Shown: positions 1-8,167 of the stretch, one piece after another | How the letters are laid out: every line of letters starts with the position of its first letter | Position numbering within the stretch: the first letter of the stretch is position 1 | Notes under the pieces: generated by a model | Seen by the model: the letters and a program-made list of their open reading frames with translations, nothing else | Told to the model about the DNA's origin: nothing | The model's database searches: none | Position numbers and translations under genes: made by a program | Assembly (NCBI GenBank): GCA_964058845.1 | Contig: CAXKVR010000918.1 | Coordinates: 1 to 20,709, forward strand | From: Carex sylvatica | Taxonomy: Eukaryota; Streptophyta; Magnoliopsida; Poales; Cyperaceae | DNA: 20,709 nucleotides | Direction of reading: 5' to 3'

Positions 1-125
1 ATGAAGCTTCTAGGTTACATAGAGGTCCACATGAATGTTTTCTATTCTAAATTAAAGGATAAGGGGGAATTTCATGTATATCCCTCAAAATCCTCAAAAT
101 TACGTATTCGTTCTCAAAATACAAA

Positions 126-362
126 TAGTCAATCTGAACCATTCAACATGATTTTCATATGAAAATGTACTTGCAAACTATATTTATATTTTTTGGAACT
201 TTTTTTTACTATTTTTTAGATAGGTAGAAAATCACTACTTTTGAATGTCTCAAATCTTTAAATCAAGCAATTTTCTACTAATCTCAAAAAAATAGTAAAA
301 AAATTCTGAAAAATATAAAATTTGATCTGCAAGTATATTTTGAACAGTTCAGATCAAACTAT
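126..362. mobile_element. Hairpin MITE-like element, copy 1 (intronic side of the ATP synthase gene)
   Basis: This is an imperfect long inverted repeat. The left arm contains GTACTTGCA, then a T-rich core with TTTTTTTTACTATTTTTTAG and AGGTAGAAAAT. The right arm is its complement (ATTTTCTAC, AATAGTAAAAAAATTCTG, TGCAAGTAT). The outer ends TCTGAAC..TTCAA are also inverted. The core is shared with the elements at 1211-1476 and 4542-4966. There is no coding capacity. It lies just beyond exon 4 of the ATP synthase gene, probably in its next intron. Exact ends and target-site duplication are not resolved. Confidence 0.65.
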
Positions 363-463
363 TTCAAATTTGTAAATGAAGATATTGATCCATAGTACAG
401 ATCAATATGTGCTATGCATAGTACCATAGCCACACTCAAAAGTAGAAAAGAGAAGAGAACTAC

Positions 464-1805
464 TTGATTCTGATCTCTTGAAGCTTCAAGAGATATGTTC
501 TTGCATCAGGGATATCTTTGGTGTTAATCTCGATGGTGTTTTTAATCCTCTCAGAATCAGACAGCAACCCAGCTCTGAAATTAAAAATAAAAAAATAAAA
601 AAAATTATTTAAAAATCATTCAAAAATCGAAGCTAATTATGAAATAAACCTGAAGTAATACTATAACAGTACAGATATAACTTTTTGAATCACCCAAAAG
701 CATATATAAGTTCATAGGGTTTCTCCCACCTTATTGGGCAAATATGTATTTTCTTATTAATTTTGATTTTATTACCAAACAGTAACTCAATCAAGCATGT
801 ACAAGGGAGACAAATGTCTTTATAATATATTTGCAAATCGGTACCTATTTCTAAGTTTCAAATTCATTCAGGAAAACATTATATTGATACCGTAAAGTTG
901 AAATATAACTTGAATCTTACTCTTTTCTAGCAGTCTTCCACATTTTTGCATAGTGAGACACAGCAGCCGGGTCATCAGGATCAATTGTGATTTTTTCCCT
1001 CTTAAAAACAGAATAGACAGTGTCGTATACTTTCTTCACATCAAGGAAAATTCCCTTCAGGGTTTCTGATTTATACATAGATATTATTATTTATAGATTT
1101 TGGCCAAATATGCACATAATATTGGTATCACAAGTATGGTTTAATGAAATGAACACTCAAAACAGTTTGATATTGATATTGAATTGTATATAATGAAGTC
1201 TAGGTCAAATCTTAAAGCTAACATGACCAATCCAACATGATCTCCTTATGAAAATGTACTTGTATATCAAATTTTACATTTTTTAGAATTTTTTTACTAT
1301 TTTTGTAGATAGGTAGAAAATCACTTGATAAATTCTAGTCCATTCAAATATAGTGATTTTCTAGCTATCTAAAAAAACAGTAAAAAAACTTTCTAAAAAA
1401 TGTAAATTTTACCAGTAACTACAATTTCATATGGAGATCATGTTGAATGGTTTAGATCGACTATTTTAACTTTAAAATATCGACAGATTAGCTAATAGCA
1501 CATACCATCTAACTCATTAGGAGGGCGTCGTGGGCCTTTTGGCTCAGCACTGCGAGCAGTTTCCTTTGCATAGGTACGAACTGAGAGAGCATTTTCACTG
1601 CCGAATACAGCTTGAACAGAATAAATCTACAAAACCAGGTCACGAAATCAGGTGAAACCGGTCTAATTCAGAAAAAAAACCTAACTTAGATTCCGATAGA
1701 TCAAATCATCGATCAGATCTAGAGAGACATAGAATGCGGATAAAGAGAAAGAGAGAGAGATGATACTTGACGAGATCTAGAGAGGATACGAGAAGCCAAC
1801 GCCAT
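464..1805 (-). CDS. MGP1: Mitochondrial F1Fo ATP synthase 24 kDa (FAd) subunit, first four exons (partial)
   Basis: The spliced product matches the plant-specific 24 kDa FAd subunit of mitochondrial ATP synthase (Arabidopsis MGP1), a peripheral subunit of the inner-membrane complex. Exons read on the minus strand are 1805-1767, 1626-1506, 1065-921 and 574-464. Each junction has GT/AG borders and the phases agree (0, 1, 2), giving 138 complete codons. The start MALASRILSRSRQ is basic, Ser/Arg-rich and lacks acidic residues, as expected for a mitochondrial presequence. Family-diagnostic stretches are LKGIFLDVKK, REKITIDPDDPAAVSHYAK and ARTYLLKLQEIR. The family is about 240 residues long, so the C-terminal part is missing. 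Exon 4 ends in a plausible donor (CAA|GTAGTT) that overlaps an in-frame TAG at 460-462. The next exon is not seen in 1-463 and presumably lies outside the window. Without splicing there the protein would stop after LQEIRIK. Family assignment is from memory of the Arabidopsis protein; exon borders are inferred from sequence. Confidence 0.9.
1211..1476. mobile_element. Hairpin MITE-like element, copy 2 (intron 2 of the ATP synthase gene)
   Basis: This long imperfect palindrome lies inside the intron between 1505 and 1066. The left half has CCAACATGATCTCCTTATG, a T-rich core (AGAATTTTTTTACTATTTTT) and GATAGGTAGAAAATCAC. The right half is the complement (GTGATTTTCTAGCTATC, CAGTAAAAAAACTTTCT, CATATGGAGATCATGTTG). 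The right end read in complement (AAAGTTAAAATAGTCGATC, then ATGATCTCCATAT) aligns with the end of the 4542-4966 element, so both belong to one family. Ends are approximate. Confidence 0.65.
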
Positions 1806-1955
1806 GGCCGCCTGAGCTAATCACAGACTTTCGATCAGGGTTTCTTTGTGTAGAGACAAAGCTTAGAGAGAGGAGAGGATTGCGATTTGACGGGACGAAA
1901 AGGAAAGCGAGGAAGAAAAAAATAATAATATAAAGCTCAGTTATAAGTTCTACTC

Positions 1956-1979
1956 ACCGTCAGATTGCAATTTGACGGT
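1956..1979. repeat. Near-perfect 24-bp palindrome upstream of the ATP synthase gene
   Basis: ACCGTCAGATTG and CAATTTGACGGT are inverted copies with one mismatched pair. A related half, ATTGCGATTTGACGGG, recurs about 85 bases away near 1879-1895, closer to the gene. The position in the likely 5' UTR or core promoter makes a regulatory site possible, but no known factor site is recognised. Confidence 0.4.
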
Positions 1980-2009
1980 AGAGATCTTCGGGAAGAAACA
2001 GGTAATACG

Positions 2010-2119
2010 TTCCCTACAGTAACACAAATGTTGATATTGTATATTGACCGTCCAGAATGGCTCTGATTATGATCAGACTGTGTTCATCTAAATTTAAAAT
2101 ATGAGGTGCTGTAGGGATT
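2010..2119. repeat. Possible small inverted-repeat element (about 110 bp)
   Basis: TTCCCTACAGTAAC at the left and the complement of AATCCCTACAGCAC at the right share TCCCTACAG as an inverted terminal repeat around an AT-rich middle. The size and ends resemble a tiny non-autonomous DNA transposon. No clear target-site duplication is visible, so this is only a candidate. Confidence 0.3.
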
Positions 2120-2220
2120 GGGTCATCATCTGCGCGAGGAGACGGGAGCCCAAGAAATAGGATTTTAGTTGGATGTTTCTAATGGGCTTAAAAGCCCAGA
2201 TCAATTAATGGGCTGTATTA

Positions 2221-3757
2221 GATTTTATGTAATGTCGGATCACCTTTTCACAATATTGCACTTCAGACAATAACAGCCCCAAATTTGTAATCATTGTTGT
2301 TAAATTGGCATATAGTATGAGTCGTTGATTTTTTTTATTTTTTTAATGTTTTATAATTAAAGTTTGGTTACCTATATGGATAGTTCATGTTTAGAAATTA
2401 GAAACAAATTGAGTGAGCTAATGTTTATTGGTGTTGTTTTCTCTCTGGCTTGAATATTATTGTCTCGAAGAAGTGATTATGTTGCATTGATGACTTTAAA
2501 AGGCATAATAATAATGGCTGATATTCTTAATTTTGAGAAATGAAGAGTTATGATTTGAAATGAAAATATTTAATACATCTTTTGATACATTCGGTTCTTT
2601 TTCTAAAAGTACTTAATTTATCAAAAATCTGAATTATGTCATATCATCTAGCTAGGATGCATCCTCAATGGGAGATTCAGAGCGTTCTCAACAGCCGCAC
2701 AAGGAGTCCAAATCTGCTGTAATTCTACAGGATCCTAAAAATTTAAATATCAACTGTTCAAAATTTTTTGTGCATGAATCTCAAAAACATTCTCAGAAAA
2801 GTAAATTTTACACACGTATCTCGAGAGTTACTAATGGTTGGGATCAGAATTATAGGGTCTTGTAATTCTCGAGAATTACAACAGATTTATTTTCCACAAG
2901 GAGCATTCTAGATGATAGATGTGTCGGTGCTATTGTTAGTACGTACTTTCATCGATCTTATGATTCTAATATTATTTTTAGCATATCTTTTAAAAAAATA
3001 TATATTTGCAAGTTATTTTCAGGTGTTAGTTTTAGATTATTTAGTGGGCTATTCAGTTGCAACATCTTTCTCCTTTCTTCTACTTGTAAACTTTTGGGTG
3101 ATGATTAGGCAATTTCCTCACCTACCACCCCAATTTCACAATTTTTTCTTATGATAAAAATGTTTGACGATTAGAGGTAGATTTCTCTTTTATCTTATCT
3201 TGTGGTGTCTTCTGACTGTGGAGCAAAAATAACATTCTTATACTGTTCAACTGATACAATTATTAGTACGTAAGTCGTGTTTTATTACTAGATCCCTTCC
3301 GTAAATAATTGCCTTAAAGGTTGACGATGATTTGGGGTACAGTAATATGAGCTATATTTTGCCAAGATCTACTTCTTGTTAGAGATGTGCTTATTATTTA
3401 CACAACCAAAGATCTCCAGGTACCCTACAGAGACCTTTCAATTGTCAATCATGCATGTATAATTAAATAAAGACAACATGAAATATCTGAGATATGAATC
3501 CCAAAATACATACGACTCAACCATGGTTAATCAAATTTTAGACAAAAATAATATCGAGAGTATATGTGTCACTCTACCTTACCCCTTGTAGCTAGCCAAT
3601 GGATCTTGGACAAATTTTTCCTGTAGAGCAAGTAGATACAATTTTCTTCTAGGAATTTCCAAATCCAAATTCATGACTTTGTTCATGATATTTAAAATCT
3701 TGTGCATTTTGTCTATTAATTTGAAAACAGGAATTGAGCTCGCTGAGTTGTTTGAAG
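2221..3757. other. AT-rich intergenic stretch without a recognised gene
   Basis: I see no recognisable coding gene here. Small open frames at 2668-2865 and 2912-3154 show no family resemblance; the second is an AT-rich hydrophobic translation. One notable site is a 22-bp perfect palindrome at 2860-2881. Just before the F-box remnant, a pyrimidine-poor AAAACAG at about 3724-3730 could be the acceptor of a 5' UTR intron of that gene. Confidence 0.5.
2860..2881. repeat. Perfect 22-bp palindrome
   Basis: The half TTGTAATTCTC is followed directly by its exact complement GAGAATTACAA, with no spacer. It carries an XhoI-type centre (CTCGAG). Function is unknown. Confidence 0.7.
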
Positions 3758-4496
3758 ATGACAAATACCAACAAGCATTGTTGTAGGAGAAACATTGTGG
3801 CCAATAGACAGAATAAGCACTTTGCCGGATGATCTTCTAATACACATGCTCTCCTTCTTAAGTACCAGAGAGGTTGTACAAACTTGTATTTTGGCCAAAA
3901 GATGGAGAAACGCATGGGCATCAATGCGTGTTCTTAAATTAAAACTTCGCGAATTCTTGACAAATAGTGATCTAGGAAATGATGGAAGGAGGAAATTATG
4001 CAAGGATAAGTTTGAGCAATTTATACATGGGGTCTTGAAAAATAGAGGGCGATTCTTGGATTTCAATACGAATGGTTTATCCATATTGAAAATGACTATT
4101 CTATGGAATGACTCGACCGAGTATTTACTCTAATGCCTCGGGTCATCAATATCTTCTATTATAGAAAGAATAAGTTGGAAATGCCTAATTTAGTTTTCTC
4201 TTATCGAAGCCTACAAAAACTCAAGCTGATTCTCTCCGCTTGATAACTATCATTAGACCGAAATTAATAAACATACCTTCTCTGAAAGTTTTGAACCTGT
4301 ACCGTGTAGATCTTGATGATGATTTTGCACACAAGCTCTTGGGCTGCCCTGCCCTTGAAAGCCTGTATCTACGTTCTTCTCATTTGGATTTCTCTGACAT
4401 TTCCTCCAAAGTGTTGAAGACATTAGCTCTTAAAGACTGTCGTTATCTCAACCAAATGAACAATTCTGCTTTAAAAACGATCCATAGAAGCCTTTG

Positions 4497-4497
<1 letters not shown>
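3758..4497 (+). pseudogene. F-box/LRR protein pseudogene
   Basis: Plant F-box/LRR proteins are the substrate-recognition subunits of SCF ubiquitin ligases. The translation shows an N-terminal F-box (DRISTLPDDLLIHMLSFL, then ILAKRWRNAW), followed near 4270-4480 by an LRR segment (LINIPSLKVLNLYRVDLDDD, GCPALESLYL, SSKVLKTLALKDC). The reading frame is broken. The only suitable ATG (3758) opens a frame (MTNTNKHCCRRNIV) that is out of register with the F-box frame. The F-box frame stops at 4131-4133. The next homologous piece (MPRVINIFYY..LQKLKL) is in another frame and stops before 4245, and the LRR piece is in a further frame. The LRR region then runs into a CA microsatellite and a hairpin transposon, so the C-terminal part (more LRRs, FBD) is missing or unrecognisable. 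At least three disruptions make it a pseudogene. An alternative multi-exon reading is unlikely because no clean introns fit. Confidence 0.85.

Positions 4498-4541
<44 letters not shown>
4498..4541. repeat. Compound microsatellite (CA)16(TA)6
   Basis: Sixteen CA units run from 4498 to 4529, followed by six TA units to 4541. It ends the readable F-box/LRR homology and abuts the hairpin element. A matching (TA)n tract at 4967-4985 lies on the other side of that element, suggesting insertion into a TA run. Confidence 0.95.
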
Positions 4542-4966
4542 GAGATAGGCTAATATACAATCGATTGTTCCTAGCCTCCCGTGCAATCAAGTCGTTTTCC
4601 GATTTTTAAAGTCCAAATGATCGATCCAAATCGTTAGATGTCATCTCCATATTAAAATCTGCTAGGAGACCAAATTTTATATTTTTTGAAATTTGTTTAC
4701 TATTTATTAAGCCACTTTCAAAATCGCTGATCCAACGGTAGCTTCTGATTTTTACTGTTTGGTAAACCACCGTTGGATCAGCAATTTTCAAATCGGCTTA
4801 ATAAATAGTAAAAAAATTCCAAAAAATATAAAATTTGGTCTCCTAGCAGATTTTAATATGGAGATGACATCTAACGGTTTGGATCGATCATTTGGACTTT
4901 AAAAATCAGAAAATGACTTGATTGCACGGGAGGCTAGGAACAATCGATTGTATATTAGCCTATCTC
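4542..4966. mobile_element. Foldback MITE with nearly perfect ~200-bp arms, copy 3
   Basis: The left arm begins GAGATAGGCTAATATACAAT and the right end is its exact complement. By eye, about 10 mismatches occur over roughly 200 paired bases. The unpaired centre is about 20 bases, around 4748-4770. It has no coding capacity. It is flanked by TA repeats, so a TA target site (as in Tc1/mariner-type MITEs) is possible but cannot be separated from the microsatellite. The core and sub-terminal motifs (GATGTCATCTCCATAT, AAATTTTATATTTTTTG) are shared with the degenerate copies at 126-362 and 1211-1476. The tight arm match suggests this copy is the youngest. A transcript would form a long double-stranded stem. 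Confidence 0.85.
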
Positions 4967-4985
4967 TATATATATATATATATAT

Positions 4986-5283
4986 TATTCCGGGGTGTGA
5001 TTACATTGCCTCAAGAGCTTTCATTCATTAAAGTCCCCCTTGTAACTGTTCCAAGTTTTTCATCGTTGCCACTTGGGCTTTGGTTCGTCAAACTTGGAAA
5101 ACACAGAGAATTTTGTTCATAATTTTGAACTTACATTATTCATAAGAACTACAACTTACGGGTTCCGGGATAGCATAATTCATGTTACGATCCCGGGTCC
5201 CTTGGACTTGTGCAAAAGTAAATGCAGTAAAAATAAGATACAATTGAAATAAACGTGGACGACGTCACAGTTCGACCTGAATT
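4986..5283. other. Junction region between foldback element and gypsy fragment
   Basis: No gene is recognised. The first part may be F-box gene remnant or 3' flank, but I cannot match it. An inverted repeat at 5160-5201 (GGGTTCCGGGAT against ATCCCGGGTCCC, two mismatches) could be a structural element downstream of the gypsy integrase tail. Confidence 0.4.
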
Positions 5284-5670
5284 TTATATGTACAATTTGC
5301 GGAGGTGGATGGCATTCCACGGGCGAATGAGGTTTCTTCCTTCCATGTCTTCGAGCTCGTAGGCCCCTTTTCCTCTAATGCTTATGACGTGATAGGGGCC
5401 TTCCCAATTCTGCTCCAGTTTGCTGACGTGCTTGCTTGATGCTTCTACTTTCTTTAGCACAAGGTCCCCTGGCTTGTATGCATGGGGTATGACCTTCCTG
5501 TCATAGGTTCGCTTGATACGTTTTTGGTATTCGGCCATTCGGATTTATGCTTGCTCGCGCGCTTTTGGGATGAACTCGAGTTTGGTTGCTCGCACTTCAT
5601 CGTTATCGGCTATCACATGAGTTGTCACTCTGAGAGACAGCTGAATTAGTTCCATGGGGGCGCGCCTCCT
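5284..5670 (-). pseudogene. Ty3-gypsy integrase C-terminal fragment
   Basis: On the minus strand, the frame reads from about 5657 (MELIQLSLRVTTHV) to the stop near 5284. It matches the C-terminal integrase region of plant Ty3-gypsy polyproteins: YQKRIKRTYDRKV, then the GPF/Y-like module PGDLVLKKV, NWEGPYHV, GAYELEDMEG and WNAIHLRKLY. One in-frame stop (TAA, about 5549-5551) interrupts it between REQA and IRMAEYQ. The catalytic DDE core is absent, so it is a fragment. It points the opposite way to the Athila element that abuts it, so it belongs to a separate insertion. Lineage within gypsy (Tat-like by style) is a guess. Confidence 0.85.
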
Positions 5671-5715
5671 ATTTTTTGAAACCACCATTCAAATGAAGCT
5701 ATTCCAAAGATCCGG

Positions 5716-6494
5716 GTGAGCAACAAAACTAGAACCAAACCTATTCCAACAGTTGAGCAACCGAACTTGAGGTGGAGACAGAACAACCCTACACCTCTCA
5801 ACAATGCTAACCATCCACCTTACAACAACTCCTTCCACAACCACCCAAACAACAACAACAGGAACTTCCACCAGATCTTTCCCAAACCAGAACAACAGAT
5901 TGACCCAATCTGGCCTATCTAAGCCATACTTTGCTCCCGCTATAAATGATTTCATGCATGAGCAGGGGAAAATGAACATGATGATATTTGAGCAAATGCA
6001 AACAATGAATGCACAACTGGCTGCTCAAAATAAATTGATGATGGAACAGATGAACCACCAAGCTGCACCGGGCCAACCACAACCTGGCAAGCTTCCTAGC
6101 CAACCAGAGGTTAACCCCAGAGGAGAGGCTAAGGCAATCACCCTGCGAAGCGAAACACATTATGAAGGACCTGTTGACCAGACCGCCGACATGGACCGTA
6201 CAGATCTCACACGGACCGTGTCACCCCTTTCAGAAGATAATCCTGGCCGAGACAAGCCGACCCAACTCAACACGGGCCGTGCAACCACCCGAAGTCGAAT
6301 TCCTTGACCGTGTAGAGTCAACACGGCCAGCAGAAAAAGATGTGACCAGTAATGACATAGATCGTGCCAGTGTGACACGGCCCATATAGAAGGGACCTGA
6401 TAGAGAAAAAGAAAGAGGGGCCGAAAGACCATCACCTTATCGGTTGCCTATCCCGTTTTCCCAAAGACTAGCTGAATCAAGGCTGAATGACTAA
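5716..6494 (+). pseudogene. Athila gag, C-terminal part (frameshifted)
   Basis: This is the C-terminal part of the Gag structural protein. It starts with an Asn/Pro-rich region (QPNLRWRQNN, then NNPN repeats) in one frame to 5922. A second frame continues to about 6307 with a Met/Gln-rich helix (EQMQTMNAQLAAQNKLMMEQ) and the conserved motif NPRGEAKAITLRS. A third frame follows with linker sequence to a TAA at 6492-6494. No zinc knuckle is visible. The linker after KAITLRS carries several copies of an ACACGG-CCGTGT palindrome. The N-terminal capsid domain is missing. Confidence 0.8.
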
Positions 6495-7638
6495 TTCACA
6501 AAATTTATCAATGTTCTCAAGGAGTTGCACATAACCATCCCATTCACCGAGGCCTTAACTCAGATGCCCACCTATGCCAAATTTCTGAATGACATCCTAT
6601 CCAACAAGCGAAGCTTGGGGGGGCACGAGACGGTGAAATTGACGGAACAATGCAGTGTCATTTTTAGAAGTGAGCTGCCTCCCAAACTGGAAGACCCAAG
6701 TAAGTTTTCCATTCCTGGCACTATAGGAAATGCTACGATCAAGAAAGCTCTATGCGATTTGGGAGCTAGCGTGAGTCTCATGCTGCGCACTATCTTTGAT
6801 CGAATGGGGGTAGGTGAGCTCAGACCTACACGAATGACCTTGCAGTTGGCAGACTCCTCAGTGCGGCTTCCACTTGGCATAGTGGAAGACGTGCCGGTTC
6901 AGGCTGGTAAATTTTATGTACCTGCTGATTTTGTTGTGATGGAAATGGAAGAGAATAAAAAAGTCTCCATTATTCTGGAATGACATTTTCTAAGAACTGT
7001 AGGTGCAATCATTGACGTGTCCCATGGAATGCTGACCCTGAATTTTGGAGGAGAGAAAGTGAGATTCCAGATCGACCGTGCCATGAAGTTCCCCTCACCA
7101 GCCGAATCTTGTTTCAGAATAGATGTGATGGAAGAATGCTTGACAAATTTGGCCGATGACTACTTTCTTGAGGAAATCAACAACTTGTTAATGTATCATT
7201 CTGATTACTTATCTGAGTTGCAGGTCGAAACTAGTGAGCTAAAATCAGTATGTGCAGCAGACACAGATCTTGTGAGTCTGGAAGGAACTGACACGGACCG
7301 TATCCCTCTTGACACAGATCGTGTTTGAAAATCTGAACTGCAAGGAGAATTTGGGTCGGAGAAGGATGACACGAAAGAGCTACACAACCCGAGTCAACCT
7401 AACACGGACCATGCCAAAACCCAAACTGAGCAACCCACTCCCGAGTTGAAGCCTCTTCCGGCTAACCTCAAGTATGAATTTCTTGGCCCAAATAACTCCT
7501 GTCCCGTGATTGTAAATGCAGGTTTAAACCCCGATCAAATCGCCAAACTTTTGAAGAAGCTGAAGGTTCACAGAGGTGCGATCGGGGACTTAATCAAGGA
7601 CTTGAGGAATAAGCCCGTCTATCTACTCACACAGGATC
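6495..7638 (+). pseudogene. Athila pol: pre-protease, protease and linker
   Basis: This is the aspartic protease section of the polyprotein. Conserved pieces in one frame are LHITIPFTEAL, MPTYAKFLNDILSNK, LPPKLEDPSKFSIPGTIGN, the active-site block ALCDLGASVSLM (Athila-type DLGAS in place of DTGA/DSGA), and LQLADSSVRLPLGIVEDV. An in-frame TGA at 6981-6983 stands where the family usually has an Arg codon (LGRPFL), consistent with CGA to TGA. The frame then continues (IIDVSHGMLTLNFGGEKVRF), with a further TGA after DTDRV near 7326. The last block (LKPLPANLKYEFLG, VIVNAGLNPDQIAKLLKKLK) is the usual lead-in to RT. The peptide TDTDR repeats because it is encoded by the palindrome family. Confidence 0.85.
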
Positions 7639-8058
7639 TTACTGAAAGATGATTCCAAGCCATCTGTTGAACACCAAAGACGGCTCAATCCCAATTTGAA
7701 AGAGGTAGTAAAGAAAGAAATTTTTAAACTTCTTGAAGCAGGTATTATCTACCCGATTTTTGATAGCGAATGTGTGAGTCCTGTCCATGTGGTGCCAAAG
7801 AAGGAGGAGCCACAGTGGTGAAGAATGAGAAGGATGAGTTGATCCAAACTCGTGTGGTGACCGGTTGGAGGATGTGCATTGATTATAGGAAGCTCAATGC
7901 AGCCACACGCAAAAACCATTTCCCACTGCCATTCATTGACCAACTCCTTGAAAGGCTTGCTAATCATTCTTATTTTTGTTATCTTGATGGTTATTCTGGT
8001 TTCTTCCAAATACCCATCCACCCGCAAGACCAAGAAAATACCATATTTACTTGTCCAT
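7639..8058 (+). pseudogene. Athila reverse transcriptase, N-terminal fragment
   Basis: The first frame (from 7639) reads DDSKPSVEHQRRLNPNLKEV and AGIIYPIFDSECVSPVHVV. A frameshift near 7803 moves to a second frame with VVKNEKDELIQTR, TGWRMCIDYRKLNAATRK, FPLPFIDQLLERL, YLDGYSGFFQIPI and FTCPYGIYAY. The YLDGYSGF block holds the first catalytic Asp. The sequence ends right after CPYG; the usual RRMPFGLCNAP and the second catalytic motif (Y-D-D) are absent, as are RNase H and integrase. The break coincides with a direct repeat (see 8041-8085). Confidence 0.85.
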
Positions 8059-8085
8059 ATGGTATATATGCATATTTACTTGTCC
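8041..8085 (+). repeat. Short direct repeat at the RT deletion point
   Basis: CATATTTACTTGTCCA occurs at about 8042-8057 and again at about 8070-8085. The first copy is native RT sequence (encoding FTCP). The second marks where recognisable RT homology ends. Short repeats like this are typical of deletion or template-switch scars. Confidence 0.6.
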
Positions 8086-8167
8086 ACCAGACTCACCATT
8101 TGTAGGTGTCTCAGCTTCGCGAGTGATTCGATTTCCAGGCCGACCCTTAGACCCACTCCCTTAAGTT

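Larger units (their letters stand above)
1806..2220 (-). promoter_or_regulatory. Upstream region of the ATP synthase subunit gene with Site II-like motifs
   Basis: This is the 5' flank of the minus-strand ATP synthase gene. TGGGCT or its complement AGCCCA occurs at 2147-2152, 2183-2188, 2193-2198 and 2209-2214; the two middle copies form an inverted pair (TGGGCTTAAAAGCCCA). Such Site II elements (TGGGCY) are known TCP-factor binding sites enriched upstream of plant nuclear genes for mitochondrial respiratory proteins, which fits the gene. An AT-rich stretch near 1918-1935 could serve as TATA/initiator, but no start site can be fixed. The motif is short, so chance copies are possible. Confidence 0.5.

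Noticed and set aside
2668..2865. 65-residue open frame ending at the 22-bp palindrome
   Set aside because: No family resemblance, AT-rich composition, and no promoter or splice context; length is within chance expectation.
2912..3154. 80-residue hydrophobic open frame that looks like a membrane protein
   Set aside because: T-rich DNA translates to Leu/Phe/Ile runs in this frame; no homology or gene signals.
3579..4084. Minus-strand open frames opposite the F-box sequence
   Set aside because: They are complements of the F-box/LRR coding sequence, which has clear family motifs on the plus strand.
3795..4133. F-box frame as an intact short F-box protein starting at TTG
   Set aside because: There is no ATG in that frame before the upstream stop, and the only good ATG is out of frame, so a functional product is unlikely.
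5160..5201. The GC-rich stem-loop as a tRNA arm
   Set aside because: No cloverleaf, anticodon arm or T-loop consensus can be assembled around it.
6188..7415. The dispersed palindromes as a CRISPR array
   Set aside because: The genome is a plant, spacing is irregular, repeats are only 15 bp and degenerate, and no cas genes exist.
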